From NCBI GenBank assembly GCA_034664165.1, contig JAXDIE010000125.1, positions 1 to 12,754 on the forward strand: 12,754 nt of DNA, written 5' to 3'. Shown in pieces: positions 1 through 6,256 of this stretch. The notes below the pieces were generated by a model, which was not told the DNA's origin, made no database searches, and saw nothing but the letters and a program-made list of their open reading frames with translations. Within the stretch, counting starts at the first letter, position 1. Every line of letters starts with the position of its first letter. A program made the position numbers and the translations under genes. This DNA is from JACCVG01 sp034664165. Lineage in GTDB: Bacteria > Actinomycetota > Thermoleophilia > Solirubrobacterales > Thermoleophilaceae.

Positions 1-1167
1 GTCCGGATCGCTTTCTTCTCCTGCCAGGACTGGCAGGCCGGCTACTTCACCTCCCACGCCGACATCCTCAAGCAGGACGTCGACCTCATGGTGTGCCTCG
101 GCGACTACATCTACGAGCGCAACTACTACGAAGGCCCTCGCTCGGACACCCTCGGCAAGAACCACGATGGCGAGGTGGAGACGCTGGCCGAGTACCGCGA
201 GAAGTACGCGCTCTACCACACCGACAGGAACCTCAGGGACATCCGCGCGGAGATTCCGATCGTCCCCGTCTGGGACGACCACGAGGTCGAGGACAACTGG
301 GCGGGCAAGCTGCCCGGGACCCAGACGCAGGACCCCAGGATCTCGTTCCTCAAGCGCCGGCGCAACGGGTTTCAGACGTTCTTCGAGCATCACCCGGTCA
401 TGCAGGACCCGAAGGACCCCGACCGGATCTACGACAGCCTCCGTATGGGCCGCAACTTCGAGATGTTCCTGCTCGATGAGCGCCAGTACCGCTCCGATCA
501 GCCCTGCAACGACACGGCGCTCGTCCCGTGTCCGCCCGAACAGCGGGATGACCCCACCCGGACGCTCCTCGGCAAGCGGCAGACCAGTTGGCTGAAGCGC
601 GCGCTTCGCCGCTCCGACGCGGTCTGGAAGGGCATCGCCAACCAGGTGATGATCATGTCCGTGGACCTGCCGGTCGGCAACCCGATCAACCCCGACCAAT
701 GGGACGGGTACGGGGCCAACCGCTCGGAGTTGCTGGGTTACATCCACGACAAGGGCATCTCCGACGTCGCGTTCATCACGGGTGACATCCACACCTTCTT
801 CGCGGGCGATGTCTCGCGGACGGGCCGCCAGTCGGTGTTGGGCAAGCCCGATGCGGTGGCCACCGAGTTCGTCTGTGGATCGGTCACCTCGCTCGGCCTG
901 CTGCACGTGCTGCAGGACCAGACCGGAGTTGGCCTGCCTCCCGACGTCGGCACGCTGGCGGGCGACGGCGCCCTGATCCCGGTCGACAACCCGCATTTCG
1001 TCTACAGCAACCTCATCCGCCACGGATACGGGCTGGTCACCGCCAACAGCGACGAGCTCCGGGTCGACTACCGCTCGCCGAAGACGACCCAGACCAAGGG
1101 CAGCCCGGTGAACACCATCGCCAGCTTCACCGTCGAGCGCGGCACGCCGCACGCCAACCTGCTCTAG
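1..1167 (+). CDS. phoD: PhoD-family alkaline phosphatase/phosphodiesterase, 5'-truncated
   Basis: The reading frame is open from the first base, so the N-terminus (where this family usually carries an export signal, often Tat) lies outside the window; 388 residues are visible. PhoD enzymes are exported metallophosphatases that release phosphate from phosphomono- and diesters using iron and calcium. Visible family motifs, numbered from the window edge, are FFSCQ with Cys8, GDYIYE at 34-39, WDDHEVEDN at 91-99, the LLDERQYR stretch, and TGDIH with Asp262 and His264. The C-terminus has the usual short beta-rich ending, and the TAG stop is at 1165-1167. It ends 6 bp from the convergent miaA stop, so it is not part of the tRNA-modification operon. 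No terminator is visible. The family assignment is firm; the true substrate is not determined. Confidence 0.93.
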   Translation, partial: VRIAFFSCQDWQAGYFTSHADILKQDVDLMVCLGDYIYERNYYEGPRSDTLGKNHDGEVETLAEYREKYALYHTDRNLRDIRAEIPIVPVWDDHEVEDNWAGKLPGTQTQDPRISFLKRRRNGFQTFFEHHPVMQDPKDPDRIYDSLRMGRNFEMFLLDERQYRSDQPCNDTALVPCPPEQRDDPTRTLLGKRQTSWLKRALRRSDAVWKGIANQVMIMSVDLPVGNPINPDQWDGYGANRSELLGYIHDKGISDVAFITGDIHTFFAGDVSRTGRQSVLGKPDAVATEFVCGSVTSLGLLHVLQDQTGVGLPPDVGTLAGDGALIPVDNPHFVYSNLIRHGYGLVTANSDELRVDYRSPKTTQTKGSPVNTIASFTVERGTPHANLL

Positions 1168-1173
1168 CGCCGG

Positions 1174-2106
1174 CTAGGCCCCGTTCCAGCCTGTCCGGTC
1201 GATGATCTCGGCCGCGACGTCCGCCGGCTCGCGCCCTGCCACGTCGATCGGCTTGAGCCCGCCGAGCTTGCGCATCCATGTGAGCTGCCTGCGTGCGTAG
1301 TTCCTGCTGCGCTGCTTCATCCCCTCCATGTCGCCGGTGAGCAGCTCCTCGAAGCCGAGCGCCTTGCGCGCCGTCTCCGAGGCCCCGGCTGCAGCGGCGG
1401 CCTCTACCTCGGCGGCCGCCCCGGCAGCCACCATCTGGTCCACCCGGGAATCGATCGCCGCATAGAGGGCCTCGCGGTCCATGATGAGGCCGGCGAGCAA
1501 CGTCGGATGCCGGGTCTGGCGCGCCCACAGCTGCGATTTGCCCTTCACCGGGTCCGGGCTCACGCCCATCTCGGTGAGCTCCAGCCAGCGGATGACCCGC
1601 GAGCGGTCGGAGGGCTCGATCTTGGCGGCCTCTCCCTTGTTGTAGTCGGCCAGGCGCGCGTGAAGGGCGGGGACTCCGTGCTTGTCCGCCTCGGCCTCCA
1701 GGCGGGCCCGCAGCTCCGGCGGTGCCGGCGGCCTCAGGTCCAACTCCGCCAGGGCGGCCCTCAGGTAGAGGCCGGTGCCTCCCACCACGATGGGGCGCTT
1801 GCCCGCCTCCAGCGCGCCATCGATCTCCTCGTGGGCAAGCTCGGCGAAGCGGCCCGCCGAAAAGGTCTCCGTGAGCGGCACACAGGACACCAGCCGATGC
1901 TCGAGCTGCTCCTGCTGCTCAGGCGACGCGACACCGGTGAGGATCTCGAGGCCCTTGTAGACCTGTAGGGCATCGGCCGAGATCGCAATTGTCTGCGACC
2001 CAAGGGCCCTGATCTGCTCCGCCAGGGCAACCGCAACCGCGGTCTTGCCGACCCCGGTGGGGCCGAACAGCGCGATGAGCACAGGCGGTCGCCGCCTGGA
2101 AGCCAT
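1174..2106 (-). CDS. miaA: tRNA dimethylallyltransferase MiaA
   Basis: MiaA transfers a dimethylallyl group to N6 of adenosine-37 in tRNAs reading UNN codons, the first step towards ms2i6A. The 310 residues match the family's usual length. The P-loop GPTGVGKT is at 15-22. SADALQVYKG at 43-52 keeps the Asp (45) that aligns with the catalytic Asp of the E. coli VDSALIYKG motif. GGTGLYLRAAL lies near residue 110, and the tRNA-binding NYARRQLTWMRK stretch is near the C-terminus. Two usual motifs are altered: the GTAKP-like stretch reads LEILTGVAS, and the PHHLID-like stretch reads EHRLVS. The ATG start is 10 bp downstream of the miaB stop, with only a weak GGA before it, so translation probably depends on miaB. 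The two genes form an operon for consecutive modification of the same base. Confidence 0.95.
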   Translation of the reverse strand: MASRRRPPVLIALFGPTGVGKTAVAVALAEQIRALGSQTIAISADALQVYKGLEILTGVASPEQQEQLEHRLVSCVPLTETFSAGRFAELAHEEIDGALEAGKRPIVVGGTGLYLRAALAELDLRPPAPPELRARLEAEADKHGVPALHARLADYNKGEAAKIEPSDRSRVIRWLELTEMGVSPDPVKGKSQLWARQTRHPTLLAGLIMDREALYAAIDSRVDQMVAAGAAAEVEAAAAAGASETARKALGFEELLTGDMEGMKQRSRNYARRQLTWMRKLGGLKPIDVAGREPADVAAEIIDRTGWNGA

Positions 2107-2116
2107 TCCGGGCGGC

Positions 2117-3436
2117 CTAGAGCAGGCCGGACAGGAGGCGTTCGGTCCCGGCCAGCGTCGTGCTTGTGGCGGAGTCGATCTCCACGTGGATCATCTGACC
2201 GGGCTCGGCTGCGCCTTCGAAGTGCACGGTCTTGTTGTGACGGGTGCGCCCGCGCAGGCGACCGGGATCGGTGCGCGATGGGCCTTCGACCAGGACCTCC
2301 ATCGTCCGCCCCACGAACCGCTGCGCCCGCTCCACCGCGCCCGCCTGGACCGCCTCCACCAGCCGCTCCATGCGCTCGCGCTTGACGGAATGGCCAAGCT
2401 GCCCGGTCAGGTCGGCTGCCTGGGTTCCGCGCCGCGCCGAGAAGATGAACGTGAAGGCCGAGTCGTAGCGCACGGCGTCAACGACTTCCATCGTCTCGGC
2501 GAAGTCGGCCTCCTCCTCACCGGGGAAGCCGACGATGATGTCGGTGGTGATCGAGCAGTCCGGCACGATGTCGCGGATCATCGCCACACGGTCCATGTAG
2601 CGGCCGCGATCGTAGGTCCGGCGCATGGCCTTGAGGATCCGGCTTGACCCTGACTGGAGCGGTAGGTGGATGTGCTCGCACAGCGCGGGGAGCTCGGCGT
2701 GGGCGCGGATCACGTCCTCGCGCATGTCCTTGGGGTGCGGGCTGGTGTAGCGGATGCGTTCGATGCCATCGACCTGGTCGACCATGGCCAGCAGCTCGGC
2801 GAAGGTGGTCTTGGCGCCCATCGGGAGGTCGCGGCCGTAGGAGTTCACGTTCTGGCCCAGCAGGGTGACCTCGCGAACCCCGTCGGCGGCGAGAGCCTCG
2901 ACCTCGGCGATCAGCTCATCAGCGGGCCGGCTGACCTCCCGCCCGCGTGTGGAGGGCACGATGCAGTACGAGCAGGCGCAGTTGCAGCCCACCGAGACCT
3001 GGACCCAGCCCTGGAACTCGCGCGCCCGCTTCATCGGCAGGTGGCCCGAGAAGCCCTCGAACTCGAAGAAGCCCTGGGCGGTGAGACTGTCGGAGGTCAG
3101 GAACTCGGCAAGCCGGGGGATCTGGCCCGGCCCGAACGCCACGTCTACGAACGGGAACTGCTCGAAGACCTGCTCCTTGACCGACTGAGCCCAGCAGCCG
3201 CCGACCCCGACCACGCGGGAGGGATCCTCGGCCTTGAGCCTCTTGGCCTGGCCCAGACGCCCGAGGAAGCGGTTGTCAGCGGACTCCCGGATCGAGCAGG
3301 TGTTGAAGAGGATCAGGTCGGCGTCATCCTGCTCCTGCACCTCGGAATACCCGAGGGACTCGAGCATGCCCTTCATGCGCTCGGAGTCGTGCTCGTTCAT
3401 CTGGCAGCCGAAGGTGGTCAGGTGGTAGCGCTTCAT
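2117..3436 (-). CDS. miaB: tRNA-2-methylthio-N6-dimethylallyladenosine synthase MiaB
   Basis: MiaB is a radical-SAM methylthiotransferase that adds a methylthio group to C2 of i6A37 in tRNA, acting on the product of MiaA. The 439 residues are full length. The N-terminal methylthiotransferase domain has three cluster cysteines: Cys11 in FGCQMN, Cys47 in NTCSIR and Cys81 in GGCWAQ. The radical-SAM signature CxxxCxxC is Cys151, Cys155 and Cys158 in CNCACSYCIVPSTRGRE, with an extra Cys153 between them. The C-terminal TRAM domain runs from about 375 to 435. The start matches the conserved TTFGCQMNEHDSER beginning. No Shine-Dalgarno sequence is visible; a -10-like TATCTT ends 9 nt before the ATG, which suggests a leaderless mRNA. 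The gene is divergent from the cyclase and is the first gene of miaB-miaA. Confidence 0.97.
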   Translation of the reverse strand: MKRYHLTTFGCQMNEHDSERMKGMLESLGYSEVQEQDDADLILFNTCSIRESADNRFLGRLGQAKRLKAEDPSRVVGVGGCWAQSVKEQVFEQFPFVDVAFGPGQIPRLAEFLTSDSLTAQGFFEFEGFSGHLPMKRAREFQGWVQVSVGCNCACSYCIVPSTRGREVSRPADELIAEVEALAADGVREVTLLGQNVNSYGRDLPMGAKTTFAELLAMVDQVDGIERIRYTSPHPKDMREDVIRAHAELPALCEHIHLPLQSGSSRILKAMRRTYDRGRYMDRVAMIRDIVPDCSITTDIIVGFPGEEEADFAETMEVVDAVRYDSAFTFIFSARRGTQAADLTGQLGHSVKRERMERLVEAVQAGAVERAQRFVGRTMEVLVEGPSRTDPGRLRGRTRHNKTVHFEGAAEPGQMIHVEIDSATSTTLAGTERLLSGLL

Positions 3437-3445
3437 CGCCGATCC

Positions 3446-3451
3446 AAGATA
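3446..3451 (-). promoter_or_regulatory. Candidate -10 element for miaB (leaderless)
   Basis: On the minus strand the hexamer TATCTT fits the TANNNT pattern and ends 9 nt before the miaB ATG. Transcription would then begin at or next to the start codon. There is no convincing -35 element and no Shine-Dalgarno sequence. The call rests on position and pattern only. Confidence 0.45.
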
Positions 3452-3464
3452 CGCGGTCTACGGA

Positions 3465-3470
3465 TACGGT
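3465..3470 (+). promoter_or_regulatory. Candidate -10 element for the cyclase (leaderless)
   Basis: On the plus strand the hexamer TACGGT fits TANNNT and ends 8 nt before the cyclase ATG at 3479, which places the likely transcription start at the start codon. It lies inside a near-repeat, GATACGCGGT (3448-3457) followed by GATACGGT (3463-3470). No Shine-Dalgarno sequence precedes the ATG; the bases just before it are C-rich. Confidence 0.45.
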
Positions 3471-3478
3471 TCCCCCTG

Positions 3479-4351
3479 ATGGACGATCTCCCTTCCAATC
3501 CCCCGGACAGCCCCGAGCAGCCCCCGGAGGACCTGGATACCGGGGAGCAGCTGACCGACGACGGACCGGATGCCACGCCGGAGAAGCGGCTGAAGAAGCT
3601 CCGCGAGCGCGCGGTCCAGTTCGACAGCGATCCCGCGGTTGTCCGGGCCGTCGACAAGCTCCGCCAGCGGCTGCCGGGCGATGACCGCTTCGGCGATCGC
3701 ATATCGACCGACGGCAAGCGCCCCAGCGAGCTGGCCGGACGCGGGGTCTCCGAGCTCTCGCCGGATCGGCCCAGTGCCATCCAGGCGCTGGGCCTCGGCG
3801 CCCTTCAGGTGTGGCAGTCCCTGTCAGAGGGCACGCGCGGCGGGACAACCAGCCCGATCGCGCTGCTGTTCACCGATCTCGTGGACTTCTCCGCCTGGGC
3901 GCTGGAGGCCGGTGACCAGGCGGCCGTGGAGCTGCTGCGCCGGGCCGGCGAGGCCATCGAGCAGCCGATCGAGGAGCACGACGGCAGGATCGTCAAGCGC
4001 CTCGGCGACGGCATCATGGCGTCCTTCCTGCAACCACAGCCGGCCGTCGAGGCGGTGCTGCAGGCCACGGAGGCTCTGGCGGCGGTGGAAGTGGACGGCT
4101 ATCGGCCGCGGATGCGCGCGGGCATCCACTTCGGCACGCCGAAGCGGGTCGGCGGCGACTATCTGGGTGTCGACGTGAACATCGCGGCTCGGGTCGGCGA
4201 GAGCGCAAAGGCCGGCCAGCTGCTGGTCTCGGAGGCCGCCTGTGAACTGCTCGAGGACGGCCAGTTCGAACTGGGGCGCTCCAGGCGCCTGCGGGCCTCG
4301 GGCGCGCCGAAGGACCTGCGGGTCCGCGAAGTCTCTCGCCGCGCGGCCTGA
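3479..4351 (+). CDS. Soluble class III adenylate/guanylate cyclase domain protein
   Basis: This is a 290-residue cytoplasmic protein with one C-terminal class III cyclase domain (about 125-285), predicted to make cAMP from ATP. The metal-binding Asp residues are present: Asp133 in FTDLVDFS and Asp177 in KRLGDG. Lys173 and Asp227 occupy the positions that normally select adenine. Asn234 and Arg238 in VNIAAR are the transition-state residues. The catalytic set therefore looks complete, and a homodimer is expected. The first 30 residues are acidic, Pro-rich and probably disordered. Residues 34-120 are an unnamed helical region without membrane segments, including LGLGALQVWQSLSEG just before the catalytic core. 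The frame is open far upstream, but a longer start would overlap miaB; the ATG at 3479 follows the miaB promoter region and a -10-like element. The gene ends 3 bp from the convergent rny stop. The regulatory input is unknown. Confidence 0.9.
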   Translation: MDDLPSNPPDSPEQPPEDLDTGEQLTDDGPDATPEKRLKKLRERAVQFDSDPAVVRAVDKLRQRLPGDDRFGDRISTDGKRPSELAGRGVSELSPDRPSAIQALGLGALQVWQSLSEGTRGGTTSPIALLFTDLVDFSAWALEAGDQAAVELLRRAGEAIEQPIEEHDGRIVKRLGDGIMASFLQPQPAVEAVLQATEALAAVEVDGYRPRMRAGIHFGTPKRVGGDYLGVDVNIAARVGESAKAGQLLVSEAACELLEDGQFELGRSRRLRASGAPKDLRVREVSRRAA

Positions 4352-4354
4352 GCT

Positions 4355-5791
4355 CTACTTGGCGTAGTCCACGGACCGGCTCTCCCGGATCACCGTGACC
4401 TTGATCTGACCGGCGTACTCCAGCTCGCGCTCGAGATCCCGTGCGATCTGCCGTGACAGCAGCGTGGCCTGGTCGTCATCCACGGTCTCGGGCTTGACGA
4501 TCACACGGACCTCGCGGCCGGCCTGCATGGCGTAGACCTTGTCGACTCCTGCGTGGCGTGTGGCCACCTCCTCCAGGTCGCGCATCCTGCCGACGTACTG
4601 CTCGAGCGACTCGCCGCGGGCCCCGGGCCGTGCGCCCGAGAGGGAATCCGCGATCTGGACGATCACGGCCTCGACCGTCTGTACGTCTACCTCGTTGTGG
4701 TGGGCCTCCATGGCATGCGCCACGGCCTCCGGCTCGCCGTGCCGGCGGGCGATCTGCCCGCCCACCAGCGCGTGTGGGCCCTCGACCTCGTGCGAGACGG
4801 CCTTTCCGATGTCGTGCAGCAGGGCCGCGCGCCTGGCGGTCTTGGAGCTTGCGCCCAGCTCGTCGCTGACCATCGCCGCCAGGCGAGCGCATTCGATCGA
4901 GTGCGCCAGGACGTTCTGGCCGTAGCTCGTCCGGTAGTGCAGCCGGCCGAGTAGCTTGACGATCTCCGGGTGGACCGTCCCCACCCCGGCCTCGTAGACC
5001 GCCTGCTCCCCCACCTCGATGATCCGGTTGTCGATATCCGAGCGCGACTGGTAGTATATCTCCTCGATCCTGGCTGGGTGGACGCGCCCGACCTGAAGAA
5101 GCTTCTCGACGGTCAGGCGGGCAACCTCGCGGCGGATCCCGTCGAAACCGGACAGGACGACCACGCCCGGGGTGTCGTCGATGATGAAGTCGATCCCGGT
5201 AAGCGTCTCGAGCGCCCGGATGTTGCGCCCCTCGCGCCCGATGATGCGGCCCTTCATGTCGTCCGACTCGAGCTGGACAACGGACACCGTGGTCTCGGCC
5301 GCGTGGCTACCCGCGATGCGCTGCATGGCGGCCGCGAGGATGCTGCGGGCCCGCCGGTCGGCGTCGTGCCGGGTCTCCTCTTCGGATTGGCGGATGGCAC
5401 GCGCCCGGTCCCGGCGCAACTCGTCCTCCAGCTCCTTCTGCAGGAGGTGCTTGGCCTGGGCGGATGAAAGGCCCGCGATCCGCTCGAGGCCCTGTACCGC
5501 GTCGGCCTTGGCCTCTTTGAGCCCCTGGGCCTCCGTCTCGACGTCCCGGAGGCGCTCCAGCATTGCCTTCTCGGTCCGGTCCGCCTCGTCCAGGCGGGCG
5601 GTCAGCTGCGCCTCCTTGGCCAGGAGCCGCTCCTCCATGCGAGCGAGCTCCACACGGCGCGCGTCGAGCTCGGTGGCGGCGGTGGAGCCGGCTGCGGGAG
5701 CGTCCGGCGGAGCCGCATTGCGGCGCTGCAGCACGAGGACGACCGCCACGGCGATCGCCGCAGCCAAGACTCCAGTCAAGACGATTTCCAT
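4355..5791 (-). CDS. rny: Ribonuclease Y
   Basis: RNase Y is a membrane-anchored endoribonuclease that starts mRNA decay in bacteria using it in place of, or alongside, RNase E/J. The 478 residues follow the family layout: one N-terminal transmembrane helix (about 3-21), a long charged coiled coil (about 40-150), a KH domain with GRIIGREGRN at 181-190 (GxxG loop 185-188), an HD domain, and a conserved tail ending SVDYAK. HD-domain metal residues include His297 (LAHSIE), His326-Asp327 (LLHDIGK) and the His364-His365 pair in EAHHNEV. The protein is slightly shorter than the roughly 520-residue B. subtilis enzyme, mostly in the coiled coil. The Shine-Dalgarno sequence before the ATG is weak. The gene lies downstream of recA on the same strand but is separated from it by 465 bp of structured DNA, so it probably has its own promoter. 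It is convergent with the cyclase, only 3 bp apart. Confidence 0.96.
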   Translation of the reverse strand: MEIVLTGVLAAAIAVAVVLVLQRRNAAPPDAPAAGSTAATELDARRVELARMEERLLAKEAQLTARLDEADRTEKAMLERLRDVETEAQGLKEAKADAVQGLERIAGLSSAQAKHLLQKELEDELRRDRARAIRQSEEETRHDADRRARSILAAAMQRIAGSHAAETTVSVVQLESDDMKGRIIGREGRNIRALETLTGIDFIIDDTPGVVVLSGFDGIRREVARLTVEKLLQVGRVHPARIEEIYYQSRSDIDNRIIEVGEQAVYEAGVGTVHPEIVKLLGRLHYRTSYGQNVLAHSIECARLAAMVSDELGASSKTARRAALLHDIGKAVSHEVEGPHALVGGQIARRHGEPEAVAHAMEAHHNEVDVQTVEAVIVQIADSLSGARPGARGESLEQYVGRMRDLEEVATRHAGVDKVYAMQAGREVRVIVKPETVDDDQATLLSRQIARDLERELEYAGQIKVTVIRESRSVDYAK

Positions 5792-5916
5792 CTCGCCAAC
5801 TTTTTCTCAGAGGGCCGACGGGCCCCGTTTTGGGTGTCGTTTTGAACGGCGTGTTGGGTACGTGCCGGCCCTTGCAAGGCCGCGTGTCAAGCCTACGACT
5901 CGCCCCCCGGAGATAC

Positions 5917-5942
5917 AAGCGCCCGCACGTTGGCGGGCGCTT
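5917..5942 (-). terminator. Strong GC hairpin, terminator-like or rny leader hairpin
   Basis: A perfect 10-bp stem, AAGCGCCCGC with GCGGGCGCTT, closes a 6-nt loop. On minus it is followed by GTATCT and on plus by TGTTG, so it has a short T-rich tail in both directions but no full U-tract. On minus it could end recA read-through. If the rny promoter is at TAGATT (5959-5964), it would instead sit in the rny 5' leader as an attenuator or protective structure. The stem is certain; the role is inferred. Confidence 0.6.
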
Positions 5943-5965
5943 TGTTGCCGCGACAGCGAATCTAA

Positions 5966-6002
5966 AGTCGGCTTTCAAGCCCAGAGGGCGAGTAATCCGA
6001 CT
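5966..6002. repeat. Two-tier inverted repeat (AGTCGG/CCGACT)
   Basis: The outer 6-bp stem AGTCGG (5966-5971) pairs with CCGACT (5997-6002). The inner 4-bp stem GCCC (5979-5982) pairs with GGGC (5986-5989) over a 3-nt loop. The two stems are separated by a symmetric 7/7 internal loop. The shape resembles the two longer hairpins to its right, but the sequence is not clearly related. A chance occurrence cannot be excluded at this stem length. Confidence 0.4.
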
Positions 6003-6064
6003 GTCGATCACGGATGCTGGGGCTCACCGGCAGCAGTGAGGGGACGTCGACCGCCAACCCGTTC

Positions 6065-6111
6065 GCGAGTGGTGCATTTCGTCCCGCCTAGGGACGTTTT
6101 CTACCACTCGC
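6065..6111. repeat. Two-tier hairpin element, copy A
   Basis: The outer 9-bp stem GCGAGTGGT (6065-6073) pairs with ACCACTCGC (6103-6111). The inner 6-bp stem CGTCCC (6080-6085) pairs with GGGACG (6091-6096) over a 5-nt loop, GCCTA. A symmetric 6/6 internal loop lies between the stems. The design matches copy B at 6196-6241 almost position for position, with paired substitutions that keep both stems. It could be a REP/MITE-like genomic repeat or a structured RNA; the near-symmetry does not reveal the strand. Confidence 0.75.
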
Positions 6112-6193
6112 CCCCGAGGCCACCGGGCGCCGGCTCGCTGGCCCCATCGGACACTCTCACTGCCGCCGTGGGCGCGGTTTCGTCCCGCGTGAT

Positions 6194-6243
6194 CCGCGAG
6201 CGGTGAGAACGTGCCGCTACGGCACGAAAGTCACCGCTCGCGG
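6194..6243. repeat. Two-tier hairpin element, copy B, just after recA
   Basis: The outer 13-bp perfect stem CCGCGAGCGGTGA (6194-6206) pairs with TCACCGCTCGCGG (6231-6243). The inner 7-bp stem CGTGCCG (6210-6216) pairs with CGGCACG (6220-6226) over a 3-nt loop. The core 6196-6241 is a diverged copy of element A. The element begins 13 nt downstream of the recA stop codon in the minus direction, so it may also act as the recA transcript 3' end or stabiliser. No U-tract follows it on either strand. Confidence 0.8.
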
Positions 6244-6256
6244 TCGGCAGAGGCCG

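Larger units (their letters stand above)
5792..6256. other. 465-bp non-coding, hairpin-rich gap between recA and rny
   Basis: No convincing gene is seen on either strand; the open frames that cross it are out-of-frame continuations of rny or recA shadows. It holds at least four hairpins, listed separately. Also present are a 10-bp palindrome CCTTGCAAGG (5870-5879), a minus-strand TTGACA (5885-5890) without a well-spaced -10, a minus-strand TAGATT (5959-5964) that could be a -10 for rny, an 11-bp direct repeat TTTCGTCCCGC (6077-6087 and 6178-6188), and a long-range inverted repeat (6028-6040 with 6156-6168). recX, often placed after recA, is missing here. The gap must contain the end of the recA transcript and probably the rny promoter and leader. 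Confidence 0.8.

Noticed and set aside
2666..3478. Upstream extension of the cyclase reading frame (561 residues in total)
   Set aside because: It runs antisense through the conserved miaB gene, and its residues look like a reverse-frame shadow. The ATG at 3479 fits a -10 element and the protein's beginning.
5940..6010. Possible tRNA-like fold on either strand
   Set aside because: No TTC-loop consensus, no acceptor stem closing at the right distance and no proper anticodon loop.
5307..6011. 234-residue minus-strand frame starting in the gap and overlapping rny
   Set aside because: Its second half is rny in another frame, and the first part has no resemblance to RecX or any known protein.
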